The notes: generated from the letters alone by a model not told the origin. 16,653 nucleotides of DNA from JBJXGC01 sp046154545 (GCA_046154545.1 JBJXGC010000063.1:1-16653), one strand, 5' to 3'; numbered from the stretch's first letter, positions 1-7,671 are shown. Numbers and translations: made by a program.

Positions 1-51
1 GTCGTAGGTCGCGAGGTTGAGCCCACCGTCGCTGTAGAACTCCCCGGCCAC
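1..51 (-). CDS. Start of an unidentified protein (partial; possibly a methyltransferase)
   Basis: A reading frame starts at a GTG (51-49) one base after the TGA of the DUF1385 gene and stays open for 17 codons to the window edge. The encoded start is MAGEFYSDGGLNLATYD. A purine-rich stretch (GAGGCGG) lies just upstream inside the end of DUF1385, so translational coupling in the same operon is likely. The FYxxGGLNxxTYD pattern resembles the N-termini of some class I SAM-dependent methyltransferases, but 17 residues are too few to assign a family. The product therefore remains open; only the existence of a coupled downstream gene is reasonably supported. Confidence 0.45.
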   Translation of the reverse strand, partial: MAGEFYSDGGLNLATYD

Positions 52-52
52 C

Positions 53-1078
53 TCAGCCCGCCTCGGCCGCCACGGTCGCCGCCGCCGGGGCCAACCCCGT
101 CACCTCGAGTACCGACTCGAACGACGCGATCGCCACTTCGATCTGGCTGTCATCCGGTACCTTCGTCGTCAGCCCCTGGAGGAGGATGTTGGGGACGAAC
201 ATGGCCTTCACGACCGGGTTCGTGTTGAAGCGCGCCCCGAAGCGGAGGATTTCGTAGGCCACCCCCGCGATCAGCGGCACGAAGACGATCCGTGAGGCGA
301 CCCGGATGATGAGCCCCTCGTCCACCAGCAAGTCGAAGATGAAGAAGGTGACGAGGGCCACCATGATCACGACCAGCAGGAAGCTCGTGCCGCAGCGCTG
401 GTGCTCCTTCGGGAAGGGCCGGATGGCGGCGACATCAAGCGGTTTCCCCGCCTCGTAGGCGTGGATCGTCATGTGCTCGGCGCCGTGGTACTGGAACACC
501 CGCCGGATCTCCTTCATCCGCCCGATGAGCGCGATATAGGCGACGAACATGCCAAGGCGGACCACCGTCTCGACGAGCACGATCCAGAGCCGGGCGAGGT
601 CGAGCCGTTCCAGCAGGTGGGCCAGCAGGATCGGCCCGGCGAAGAAGACGCCGATCACAAACACGAGGGCGAAGGCCATGGCTCCCCAGAAGACCTTCTC
701 CGGGAACTCCGACTCCTCGGCCGTCCCGGAGCCGTCGTCTTCGAAGGCGATGCGCGAGGAGTAGGAGAGCGACCGCATGCCCAGGGCCATCGTCTCCCAG
801 AGCACCAGCATCCCCCGGATGAGCGGGATCTTGCGCACCGGGCCGGTGTACACCCAGCCCTCCAGCCGTTCCGCGTGGCGGACGATGTGCCCCTTCGGGT
901 GGCGCACGGCCACCGCCATGTGCTGGGGCCCGCGGATCATCACGCCCTCCATCACCGCCTGGCCACCGAAGTAGACGTTCGGCCGCTCGGGCTTGATCGC
1001 GGCGAGCAAAGCAAAAAGGGGCGCCAGGATGGCGCCCCTCAGAGCTCTGATTGCGGTGAGCTTACTGGCTGCGAGCAT
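53..1078 (-). CDS. DUF1385 integral membrane protein (YqhQ-like)
   Basis: The protein is about 341 residues if it begins at the ATG at 1078. It carries the DUF1385 signatures: YFGGQAVMEGVMIRGP near residue 36, FQYHGAEHMTIHAYE in the middle, and KEHQRCGTSF before a hydrophobic helix. At least four membrane segments are visible. The biochemical function of the family is not established; the conserved His, Glu and Cys residues suggest metal binding, which is inference. The start is uncertain. The reading frame stays open further upstream inside rpmE, and ATG 1078 overlaps the rpmE end by 17 bases. However, a perfect intrinsic terminator (1013-1038) lies between that ATG and the conserved GGQAVMEG block. 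A TTG at 1009 is the nearest start after the hairpin but has no Shine-Dalgarno sequence. The neighbourhood beside ribosomal genes suggests a housekeeping role. Confidence 0.85.
   Translation of the reverse strand: MLAASKLTAIRALRGAILAPLFALLAAIKPERPNVYFGGQAVMEGVMIRGPQHMAVAVRHPKGHIVRHAERLEGWVYTGPVRKIPLIRGMLVLWETMALGMRSLSYSSRIAFEDDGSGTAEESEFPEKVFWGAMAFALVFVIGVFFAGPILLAHLLERLDLARLWIVLVETVVRLGMFVAYIALIGRMKEIRRVFQYHGAEHMTIHAYEAGKPLDVAAIRPFPKEHQRCGTSFLLVVIMVALVTFFIFDLLVDEGLIIRVASRIVFVPLIAGVAYEILRFGARFNTNPVVKAMFVPNILLQGLTTKVPDDSQIEVAIASFESVLEVTGLAPAAATVAAEAG
1013..1038 (-). terminator. Intrinsic terminator after rpmE
   Basis: Read on the minus strand, the perfect 8-bp stem GGGGCGCC / GGCGCCCC has a 5-base loop (ATCCT) and is followed directly by TTTTT. 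It sits 24 bases past the rpmE stop codon. The stem occupies 1018-1025 and 1031-1038, and the T-run corresponds to 1013-1017. This is a textbook rho-independent terminator for the rplU-rpmA-rpmE operon. It also falls inside the upstream part of the apparent DUF1385 reading frame. Confidence 0.85.
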
Positions 1079-1265
1079 AGCGGCGGTTGAACCGCTCGAC
1101 CCGGCCAGCGGTGTCGATGATGCGCTGGTCGCCGGTGAAGAAGGGATGGCAGGCGCTGCACACGTCAAGGTGCATCGACGGGCGGGTGGACCGGGTGGCG
1201 AACTCGGCCCCACAGGTGCACCTGATCGTCGCGGTTTCATACTTCGGGTGGATATCGGTTTTCAA
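1062..1265 (-). CDS. rpmE: Large ribosomal subunit protein bL31, zinc-binding type
   Basis: This is a 67-residue bL31. The four zinc-ligand cysteines of the C+ form are present at C16, C18, C36 and C39, in CTCG and CSAC contexts, and the sequence HPFFTG follows at 40-45. bL31 is a 50S subunit protein near the central protuberance; the zinc form normally serves in zinc-replete cells. The start is a TTG at 1265, fixed by a strong AGGAGA Shine-Dalgarno sequence at 1276-1271 with 5-base spacing and by family alignment (MKTDIHPKYE). It lies 26 bases after rpmA in the same operon and is followed by an intrinsic terminator. Confidence 0.97.
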   Translation of the reverse strand: MKTDIHPKYETATIRCTCGAEFATRSTRPSMHLDVCSACHPFFTGDQRIIDTAGRVERFNRRYARSQ

Positions 1266-1291
1266 CGGGGTCTCCTGGATTCCTCTGGGCG

Positions 1292-1561
1292 CTAGACGGC
1301 CGGTTCGGCCGCGTAGACGCTGATCTTCTTGCGCCGTCCCTTGGCGTACGGCTCGAACTTCACTTTGCCATCGATGAGCGCGTAGATGGTGTAGTCCCGG
1401 CCGAGGCCGACGTTGTTACCGGGGTGAAAGCGCGTGCCGCACTGCCGCAGGATGATGCCGCCCGGCCGCACCACCTCCCCGTCGTAGAGCTTCACGCCCC
1501 GCCGCTGGCTGTTGCTGTCGCGTCCGTTCTTGGAGCTGCTGACGCCTTTTTTGTGTGCCAT
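1292..1561 (-). CDS. rpmA: Large ribosomal subunit protein bL27
   Basis: This 89-residue protein begins MAHKKGVSSSKNGRDSNSQR and contains the bL27 hallmarks RPGGIILRQCGTRFHPG and VGLGRDYTIYAL. bL27 lies at the peptidyl transferase centre, with its N-terminal tail near the tRNA acceptor ends. The tail begins AHKKG with no Firmicutes-type cleavable leader. A GAGGT Shine-Dalgarno sequence stands 6 bases before the ATG. It sits between rplU and rpmE, the usual bacterial order for L21 and L27. Confidence 0.97.
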   Translation of the reverse strand: MAHKKGVSSSKNGRDSNSQRRGVKLYDGEVVRPGGIILRQCGTRFHPGNNVGLGRDYTIYALIDGKVKFEPYAKGRRKKISVYAAEPAV

Positions 1562-1607
1562 TGCCGGACCTCACCTTCCCGGCTCTCGCCGGTCTGACCT
1601 GTGTTGC

Positions 1608-1922
1608 TTATCCCGCCGAGATCGACTCGACCACCAGCCGGCTGACGGGCTGGCGATGGCCGAACGTCCGGCGATAGCGCACTTTGTTCTTGTACTTCAT
1701 GAAGCGGATCTTGGGTGCCTTGCCGTGCTGCGAAATGCGCGCGGTGACGGCGGCCCCATCCACGAGTGGCGTGCCGATCGTTACCGCCGCGCCATCGAGG
1801 ACCATGAGCACGTCACGGTAGGTGATAGTGTCGCCAACCGCGCCATCGACGTGGCTGACTTCGAATTCTTGCCCCTCAACGAGGCGAAGCTGGCGCCCAT
1901 CGGCGCGTATGATCGCTTCCAT
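1608..1922 (-). CDS. rplU: Large ribosomal subunit protein bL21
   Basis: This 104-residue protein has the bL21 layout: an N-terminal beta strand (MEAIIRADGRQLRLVEGQEF), a middle strand GTPLVDGAAVTARI, and the basic C-terminal signature KIRFMKYKNKVRYRRTFGHRQ. bL21 binds 23S rRNA in the 50S subunit. The ATG at 1922 has a GGAG Shine-Dalgarno sequence (1932-1929) at 6-base spacing. It is the first gene of the operon, with a good promoter about 35 bases upstream. The gene diverges from the cation ATPase at 2089. Confidence 0.97.
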   Translation of the reverse strand: MEAIIRADGRQLRLVEGQEFEVSHVDGAVGDTITYRDVLMVLDGAAVTIGTPLVDGAAVTARISQHGKAPKIRFMKYKNKVRYRRTFGHRQPVSRLVVESISAG

Positions 1923-1957
1923 ATGTTGCTCCGAAACGGTCCAGTGGACGATCTCCC

Positions 1958-1987
1958 AGTCTAGGGGGCGGTCCCCGCTCCGGTCAA
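1958..1987 (-). promoter_or_regulatory. Sigma-70-type promoter of the rplU-rpmA-rpmE operon
   Basis: On the minus strand the -35 box is TTGACC (1987-1982) and the -10 box is TAGACT (1963-1958), with an 18-base spacer. The expected transcription start is near 1950, giving a leader of about 28 bases that includes the rplU Shine-Dalgarno sequence. The same -35 hexamer and spacer length recur at 15412-15441. Confidence 0.7.
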
Positions 1988-2088
1988 TTGATTTGCGTGC
2001 CCGGACGCCTCACGAAGGGCCAACGGGGCCGCGATCACGGTCGATCGGGCGTCGTGTGCCCTCGTCCACCCGCGCATCATCGCACTTC

Positions 2089-4689
2089 ATGGATGGAACG
2101 CCTGGCCTGCCCCAGACCCCGGCGGGGCCGGATGAGGCCGGCGGCCTCTCCGCGGCTGAGGCGGCCGTGCGCCTTCGCCGCGACGGGCCGAATGTGCTTC
2201 CCCCGCCGAAGGGCGTCCCGGCCTGGCGTCAGCTCTCCGCCCAGATGGTGCACTTCTTCGCCTTGCTGCTCTGGGTGGCCGGTCTCCTGGCCTTCTTCGC
2301 CGGGCTCCCTCAGCTGGGCGTGGCGATTTTTGCCGTCATCATCGTCAACGGCCTCTTCGCCTTCGCCCAGGAACACCGTGCCGAACGGGCGACGGCCCGC
2401 CTCCGCGCCCTCCTGCCGCGCCGCGCCACCGTCATTCGTGACGGCCAGTCCCTGGTCATCGACGCAGCCGGCCTCGTGATCGGGGACTGCGTCGTCCTCC
2501 GGGCCGGTGACAACGTCCCCGCCGACCTCCGCCTCCTCGAGGCGACCGCCCTCCTCGTCGATCGCTCGACGATGACCGGCGAGAGCGTGCCCGTCGGCGC
2601 CGCTGCCGGCGAGGAGCTGCTCGGCGGGATGCTCATCGTCGAAGGGGAGGGCCTCGCGACGGTGACCGCCACCGGGGCGCGGACCCGTCTCGCCGCCATC
2701 GCCCGACTCACCCAGGACAACGTCCGCTCGAAGACGCCGCTCACCATCGAGATCGAGCGCCTGGTCCGCATCGTCGCCGCCATCGCCGTCGGTGTCGGCG
2801 TGTTCTTCTTCGTCATCGCGCTCCTCGTCGGCACGCCGGTTTCGGTTGGATTCGTGTTCGCCATCGGCGTCACCGTCGCCCTCGTGCCCGAGGGCCTGCT
2901 CCCCACGGTCACCCTCTCCCTCGCCGGCGGCGCCCAGCGTATGGCCCACCGTCACGCCCTCGTCCGCCATCTCGAGGCGGTGGAGACGCTCGGCGCCACC
3001 ACCTTCATCTGCACCGACAAGACAGGCACCCTGACCCTCAACCAGATGACCGCCGTCGAAGTGTGGATGCCGGGCGGCTCCTTCAGCATCGACGCGCGCG
3101 GCTACGACCCGTCGATCCCCGTGGCACCTCCCGAGAACCTGACAGCGGCCGCTCATGCGCTCGCTATCGCTGGCGTTCGCGCGTCGGACGGCCGGGTGGT
3201 GCTCAAGTCAGGGCAATGGGTTGCCGAAGGCGACCCCATGGATGCGGCGCTTCACACCTTCGCCCTCCGCCTCGGGGCAGGGATCGAGCCGAAGGCCGCG
3301 GCCACGCGCTTCCCCTTCGACGCCCGGCGGCGGCGGATGTCGGTCCTGGCCGATGGCGTCCTCTCTGTCAAAGGTGCGCCCGAGACCCTCCTCGAACGAT
3401 GCCTCGATGCGGGTGCTGCCGTGGACGCCATGGAGACGCTCAGCGCGCGCGGTCTGCGCGTCCTCGCCGTCGCCCAGAAGCCGCTGGCCGGGGCCATCCC
3501 GGCGACCGCCGACGAGGCGGAACGCGGCCTCACCCTCCTCGGTCTCGTCGCCTTCGAGGACCCGCCCAGGGCGGAGGTCGCCCCGGCCATCGCCGCCTGC
3601 CGGGCGGCCGGCATCCGCGTTGGCATGCTCACCGGGGACCACCCGGCGACCGCCACGGCGATCGCCCGGGAGGTTGGGCTGCTCCTGCCCACGAGCATGG
3701 TCGTCGAAGGGAAGGACCTGCCTGCCGATGATGCCCTCTTCGGCGCCCTCATCGACCGTGATGGCGTCGTCATCAGCCGCGTCTCACCCGAGGACAAGCT
3801 CCGCATCGCCCGTGTCCTGCACGACCGCGGTCATGTCGTCGCCATGACCGGCGACGGCGTGAACGACGGCCCGGCCCTCCAGGCGGCGGATGTCGGGATC
3901 GCGATGGGGCGCGGGGGCACCGACGTCGCCCGGGAGGCGGCCGATGTCGTCCTGCTCGATGACAACTTCGCCACCATCGTCGCCGCCGTCGAAGAGGGGC
4001 GCGCGACCTTCTCCAACATCCGCCGCTTCCTCACCTATCACCTCACCGACAACGTCGCTGAGCTGACCCCCTTCGTCGTCTGGGCACTCTCCGGCGGGGC
4101 GTTCCCCCTTGCCCTGGGCGTGCTCCAGATCCTCTTCCTCGATATCGGCACGGACCTCCTGCCCGCACTCGCGCTCGGCGCCGAGCCGCCGGATAAGCGG
4201 ACGCTCTGGACGCCCATCCGCGGGCGCCACCTCATCGACCGTTCCATGCTCGTCCGTGTCTTCGGCGTCCTCGGGCCGGTGGAAGCGCTCTTCGAGATGT
4301 CCGCGTTCCTCGTCACCATGCTGGTCGCGGGCTGGCGGCCGGGTGATAGCTTCCCTACCGGCGCGACGCTCTTCGCCGCCAGCGGGGCGGCCTTCTCGGC
4401 GGTGGTCATCGGCCAGGCCGCCAACGCCTTCGCCTGCCGCAGCACGGTCCACCCGGTCTTCGCCCGCGGGCGCCCGGCGAACCGCCTCCTCCGCGTCGCT
4501 GTCGCGGTCGAACTGGCCATGCTCGCCGGCTTCCTCTTCGTCCCACCGATCGCCGACTTCCTGGAACACGCCTCGCCGACCGCCTGGGGATGGTTCGTCG
4601 CCAGCCTTGCCGGCCCGCCAGTGATCGGCGTGGACGCCGCCCACAAGTGGCTGGCCGGTCGCGAAGGCTGGGCGCGGCGCGACCCCTGA
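2089..4689 (+). CDS. P-type cation-transporting ATPase, P2C (Na+/K+-ATPase-like)
   Basis: The predicted protein has 866 residues. Visible parts are a cation-ATPase N-terminal region (about 18-50), M1-M2 (about 55-93), the actuator TGES motif at 163-166, M4 with VPEGLL (Glu268), the phosphorylated Asp310 in DKTGTLT, the nucleotide-binding domain, the hinge TGDGVND at 587-593, and M5-M10 from about residue 650. M5 reads LTDNVAELTPF (Asn655, Glu658) and M6 reads LDIGTDLLPALALG (Asp685, Asp689). These match animal Na+/K+-ATPase in position and wording more closely than SERCA or proton pumps, and all the main cation carboxylates are kept. Na+ or K+ transport is inferred and Ca2+ is not excluded. 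The ATG at 2089 was chosen because homology begins shortly after it; it has no clear Shine-Dalgarno sequence, and the frame stays open upstream into the region opposite rplU. Confidence 0.9.
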   Translation: MDGTPGLPQTPAGPDEAGGLSAAEAAVRLRRDGPNVLPPPKGVPAWRQLSAQMVHFFALLLWVAGLLAFFAGLPQLGVAIFAVIIVNGLFAFAQEHRAERATARLRALLPRRATVIRDGQSLVIDAAGLVIGDCVVLRAGDNVPADLRLLEATALLVDRSTMTGESVPVGAAAGEELLGGMLIVEGEGLATVTATGARTRLAAIARLTQDNVRSKTPLTIEIERLVRIVAAIAVGVGVFFFVIALLVGTPVSVGFVFAIGVTVALVPEGLLPTVTLSLAGGAQRMAHRHALVRHLEAVETLGATTFICTDKTGTLTLNQMTAVEVWMPGGSFSIDARGYDPSIPVAPPENLTAAAHALAIAGVRASDGRVVLKSGQWVAEGDPMDAALHTFALRLGAGIEPKAAATRFPFDARRRRMSVLADGVLSVKGAPETLLERCLDAGAAVDAMETLSARGLRVLAVAQKPLAGAIPATADEAERGLTLLGLVAFEDPPRAEVAPAIAACRAAGIRVGMLTGDHPATATAIAREVGLLLPTSMVVEGKDLPADDALFGALIDRDGVVISRVSPEDKLRIARVLHDRGHVVAMTGDGVNDGPALQAADVGIAMGRGGTDVAREAADVVLLDDNFATIVAAVEEGRATFSNIRRFLTYHLTDNVAELTPFVVWALSGGAFPLALGVLQILFLDIGTDLLPALALGAEPPDKRTLWTPIRGRHLIDRSMLVRVFGVLGPVEALFEMSAFLVTMLVAGWRPGDSFPTGATLFAASGAAFSAVVIGQAANAFACRSTVHPVFARGRPANRLLRVAVAVELAMLAGFLFVPPIADFLEHASPTAWGWFVASLAGPPVIGVDAAHKWLAGREGWARRDP

Positions 4690-4703
4690 GCGACGCTTAG
4701 GGG
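4683..4703 (+). terminator. Hairpin at the end of the cation ATPase gene (possible terminator)
   Basis: A 9-bp stem with one G-T wobble (CCCCTGAGC / GCTTAGGGG) and a 3-base loop overlaps the ATPase stop codon. It lies between the convergent ATPase and DUF2267 genes. There is no T-run on either side, so intrinsic termination is only possible. A second small hairpin (GGGCG-TAGC-CGCCC) lies just downstream, before 4750. Confidence 0.3.
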
Positions 4704-4750
4704 CCGAGGCCAGGCGCGGGCGTAGCCGCCCACCGGGGGTCCACCGCTGT

Positions 4751-5170
4751 TTAGGTCAGCAGCTCGCGTACCCGCTTCGGGAGTTCGGCGAGCACCTCGT
4801 TCCATTCGCCTGAGCTGACGTGCTTCGCCAGCACCTGGCTGACGGCGTGGACCGCCCACTCGCTGTCTCCGCGCTCCAGCCGCGCCTCTTCGCCCACCTG
4901 GGCGAGGAACGTCTCCGGGTCTCGGTCGGATTGCGGCCGATTCTGCGGGTCCCACCCCTCGTAGTAGATGCCGCGGACGAGCATCGGTAGCTGGGCCGCG
5001 AACTGGGCGGATTCGTCGATCGTTAAGCGGTCGCGCAGGGTGTGCAGGACAGCGCGAAGCGCGCCGTACGCGCCGTGGCGGTCGCTGCCGAGGTCGGCTG
5101 CGATCTCGTTCAACCAGGTGTAGGTGAGCTGGACAGTCTCATCAATGCCTTCGAGTCCTTTGGCGGCCAT
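4751..5170 (-). CDS. DUF2267 domain protein
   Basis: This is a 139-residue soluble protein matching DUF2267. The characteristic block is WLNEIAADLG, then AYGALRAVLHTLRDRL, then the segment FAAQLPMLVRGIYYEGWDP. It is predicted to be helical, without a signal peptide or membrane segment. The molecular function of the family is unknown. DUF2267 genes are often found beside CBS-domain, Hsp20 and ion-transport genes, as here. The start is the ATG at 5170, fixed by AGGAGA (5181-5176) at 5-base spacing, although the frame stays open further upstream. It diverges from the alcohol dehydrogenase, and a strong palindrome (5195-5224) sits in its leader. Confidence 0.85.
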   Translation of the reverse strand: MAAKGLEGIDETVQLTYTWLNEIAADLGSDRHGAYGALRAVLHTLRDRLTIDESAQFAAQLPMLVRGIYYEGWDPQNRPQSDRDPETFLAQVGEEARLERGDSEWAVHAVSQVLAKHVSSGEWNEVLAELPKRVRELLT

Positions 5171-5194
5171 GTGGTTCTCCTGTAGTGATCTGGC

Positions 5195-5224
5195 CCCAGC
5201 GTCGCCCCACCCGGGCACGCTGGG
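5195..5224 (-). promoter_or_regulatory. Inverted repeat in the leader or promoter region of the DUF2267 gene
   Basis: The arms CCCAGCGT (5195-5202) and ACGCTGGG (5217-5224) are perfect 8-base complements. Inside them, GCCC (5204-5207) can pair with GGGC (5213-5216), giving about 12 bp with one bulged base and a 5-base loop. The element ends 14 bases before the DUF2267 Shine-Dalgarno sequence, within the 202-base divergent region shared with the alcohol dehydrogenase. It could be an operator or an mRNA leader hairpin. No T-run follows, so it is not an obvious terminator. Confidence 0.5.
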
Positions 5225-5372
5225 AACGGCCGGATGGTGTACGTCAGAGGCGACGGGTGGCCCAACTCGCACCGTGATCGAACGGCCCCCGGAACTCAGC
5301 CCGGATGGCCGCTGCTGGCGGCTCTCCCCCGGACGACGCTTTGGCCCACAACCTGAGCCGGGAGGCCTTACC

Positions 5373-6398
5373 TTGAAAGCAGCGCGCATCCACGCCTATG
5401 GCAAACCGCTGGTCGTCGAAGATGTCCCCAAACCGGCCGCCGGGCCCGGCGAAGTCGTCGTCCGGGTCGAAGGTGCCGGCTTCTGCCACAGCGACCTCCA
5501 CATCCTCGGCGGGGAGATCCCCATCCTCCCCCGCATGCCGCTCATCCTCGGCCATGAGAATGCCGGGCGCGTGGCGGAAGTGGGCCCAGGTGTCACAACC
5601 GTCAAGCCCGGCGACCCCGTTGCTGTCTACGGCGGCTGGGGCTGCCGCAGCTGCGACATCTGCGTTGGCGGTGAAGAGCAACTCTGCCCGGCAGCCCGCT
5701 GGGCCGGGCTCTCGAACTATGACGGCGGCTACGCCGAGTACCTCCTCGTGCCCGACGAGCGCTACCTGGTGCCCCTGAAGGTCCTGGAGCCACGGGCCGC
5801 CGCCCCGCTCACCGATGCGGCCCTCACGCCCTATCGGGCCGTGAGGCGCGCCCTGCCCTACATCCATCCGGACCACGCTGTCCTCGCTATCGGCATCGGC
5901 GGCCTGGGGCAGTACGGCGTCAAGCTCCTCCGCCTCCTCAGCGGCGCGCCGATCATCGCCGTCGATACCGATGCGAAGAAACGAGAGCTCGCCTGCAGCT
6001 ATGGCGCGACCCATGCGCTCGACCCGGCTGACCCAGAACTCGCCGCCCAGGTTCAGGCCCTCAGTGGTGGCGGCGTGAGCGCCGCTTTCGATTTCGTCGG
6101 CGCGGAGAGCACCCTCGCCCTTGCCCTCGGCGCCACCCGCTCCGGCGGCAAGGTCACCCAGATCGGCCTCGCCGGCGGCACGGCCAGGCTCAAAGTGCTC
6201 GAAACCACCCGCTTCGAGGTGACCTTCGAAGCCACCCTCTGGGGGACCATCCGGGAGCTGCGTGAAGTGGTGGCGATGGTCGAAAATGGCCACCTCACGC
6301 CGATCGAGACCGAGTACGTCCCGCTCGACCAGATCAACGCTGTCGCGGAGCGGGTGAAGAGCGGCGACGTGATGGGGCGTATGGTGATCGTGCCGTGA
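5373..6398 (+). CDS. Zinc-dependent alcohol dehydrogenase (MDR superfamily, ADH-A-like)
   Basis: This 341-residue protein oxidises alcohols or reduces ketones or aldehydes with NAD(P). Catalytic zinc ligands are Cys38 (GFCHSD), His61-Glu62 (GHENAG) and an Asp in PLTDAALTPY. The structural zinc site has Cys91, Cys94, Cys97 and Cys105. The Rossmann motif GIGGLGQYG is intact, and an acidic residue after the second strand (AVDTD) favours NAD. From memory, its wording (AVYGGWGC, PLTDAALTPYRA, FDFVGAESTL, YWGT-like LWGT) is close to Rhodococcus ADH-A, a secondary-alcohol enzyme. The start is TTG 5373, supported by GGAGG at 5361-5365 with 7-base spacing; residues upstream of it are not conserved. 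The next gene begins 22 bases after its stop, so the two are probably co-transcribed. Confidence 0.93.
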   Translation: MKAARIHAYGKPLVVEDVPKPAAGPGEVVVRVEGAGFCHSDLHILGGEIPILPRMPLILGHENAGRVAEVGPGVTTVKPGDPVAVYGGWGCRSCDICVGGEEQLCPAARWAGLSNYDGGYAEYLLVPDERYLVPLKVLEPRAAAPLTDAALTPYRAVRRALPYIHPDHAVLAIGIGGLGQYGVKLLRLLSGAPIIAVDTDAKKRELACSYGATHALDPADPELAAQVQALSGGGVSAAFDFVGAESTLALALGATRSGGKVTQIGLAGGTARLKVLETTRFEVTFEATLWGTIRELREVVAMVENGHLTPIETEYVPLDQINAVAERVKSGDVMGRMVIVP

Positions 6399-6420
6399 CC
6401 TCGCGGCGGAGGGTCTTCGC

Positions 6421-7671
6421 CTGAGCACGGGAGAATCGGCCGCGAACCTCGCCGTCGCCCTGGCCATCGGCCTGCTCATCGGGATCGAGCGGGAGCGGCG
6501 TAAGGGCGACGGCCCGGCGCGCCGTTCCGCCGGGGTCCGCACGTTCGCCCTCGCCGCCCTGGCCGGGGGCGTCGCCGCCGCCACCGGGATCGGGTCCGTC
6601 GCCGCCGCCGCGCTCCTTGTGCTCGGTGTCGTGGCTGCGGCCTCCTACGTTCGCTCGCCGCGCGAGGACCCCGGGATCACCACGGAGGTGGCGCTCGTCG
6701 TCACCTTCCTCCTCGGCGTCCTCGCCTACAGCGAACCGGTCCTCGGCGCCGGCCTGGGGGTCGCGACAGCGTCCATTCTCGCGTTTCGCACACCGATCCA
6801 TCGGTTCGTGCGGAACATCCTGACGGAGCAGGAACTCCACGACCTCCTCCTCTTCGCGGCGGGCGCCGCGGTCGTCCTGCCGCTCATGCCGGATCGGTCG
6901 GTTGGGCCGTTCGACGTCCTCAACCCGTTCAAGGTCTGGCGCCTGGTCGTCCTCGTGATGGGCATCAGTGGTGTCGGCTACGTCGCCCTGCGCCTCCTCG
7001 GCCCCCGTTTCGGCCTGCCCGTGGCCGGCCTGGCCGGTGGCTTCGTCTCCAGTGCCGCGACCATCGGGTCGATGGGTAGCCTGGCCCGCAAGGTGCCCGC
7101 GCTGGTGCGCCCGGCCGTCGCGGGCGCGGTCTTCTCGACGGTGGCGACGATCCTGCAGATGGCCGTCGTCCTCGAACTGGGCAGCCGGGAGACGCTGGCG
7201 AAGATGGTGCTCCCCCTCACCTTCGCCGGCGCCGCCGCGATAGTCTTCGGCGTCGCCACCGCCCTCGGGCTCCGCGGGTCGCCTTCGCCGTCCGAGAGCA
7301 TGAACCCGGGCCGCGCCTTCCAGGTGCGTACAGCGGTCGTCTTCGCCGGCACCGTCACGGTGATCATGTTTACGGCGGCTGCCCTCCAGTCCTGGCTCGG
7401 AGATGCCGGCCTGGCGCTCTCCGTCGGCCTTGCCGGCTTCGCCGACGCCCACGCCGCCGCCGCCTCCGCCGCCGCCCTGGCGGCGAAGGGCGAGGTCTCG
7501 CCCGATGTCGCCGCCTTCGCCATCCTCGTCGGTCTGACGACCAACGCCATTACCAAGGCGGTCGTCGCCGCCACCACCGGCCGCCGGCGCTACGCCCTCC
7601 CGGTGTGGGGCGGCCTGGCGGCCGTCGTGGGCGCGGCCTGGGCCGGTGAGGCCGTCCGCCTCGCCCTCTGA
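6421..7671 (+). CDS. MgtC/SapB-family membrane protein with DUF4010, apparent CTG start
   Basis: Read from a CTG at 6421, the product has 416 residues, the usual size of this family. The N-terminal MgtC-like part has GLLIGIERERR at 17-27, then GVRTFALAALAG and further membrane helices. The C-terminal DUF4010 part has GLAGGFVSSAATIGSMG and a helix series ending ILVGLTTNAITKAV. Roughly ten or more membrane segments are predicted. The family's transported or sensed substrate is unknown. No ATG, GTG or TTG exists in frame between the upstream stop (6385-6387) and 6619, yet the conserved MgtC block lies before 6619. GGCGGAGGG (6406-6414) provides a Shine-Dalgarno core (GGAGGG) about 6-8 bases before the CTG. 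A conventional caller would use GTG 6619 and lose 66 conserved residues. It probably shares a transcript with the alcohol dehydrogenase. Confidence 0.85.
   Translation: MSTGESAANLAVALAIGLLIGIERERRKGDGPARRSAGVRTFALAALAGGVAAATGIGSVAAAALLVLGVVAAASYVRSPREDPGITTEVALVVTFLLGVLAYSEPVLGAGLGVATASILAFRTPIHRFVRNILTEQELHDLLLFAAGAAVVLPLMPDRSVGPFDVLNPFKVWRLVVLVMGISGVGYVALRLLGPRFGLPVAGLAGGFVSSAATIGSMGSLARKVPALVRPAVAGAVFSTVATILQMAVVLELGSRETLAKMVLPLTFAGAAAIVFGVATALGLRGSPSPSESMNPGRAFQVRTAVVFAGTVTVIMFTAAALQSWLGDAGLALSVGLAGFADAHAAAASAAALAAKGEVSPDVAAFAILVGLTTNAITKAVVAATTGRRRYALPVWGGLAAVVGAAWAGEAVRLAL

Noticed and set aside
401..1090. Plus-strand open frame of 229 codons opposite DUF1385
   Set aside because: Low-complexity His/Asp/Arg-rich sequence typical of the antisense of a GC-rich gene. 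The minus strand carries a clear conserved family.
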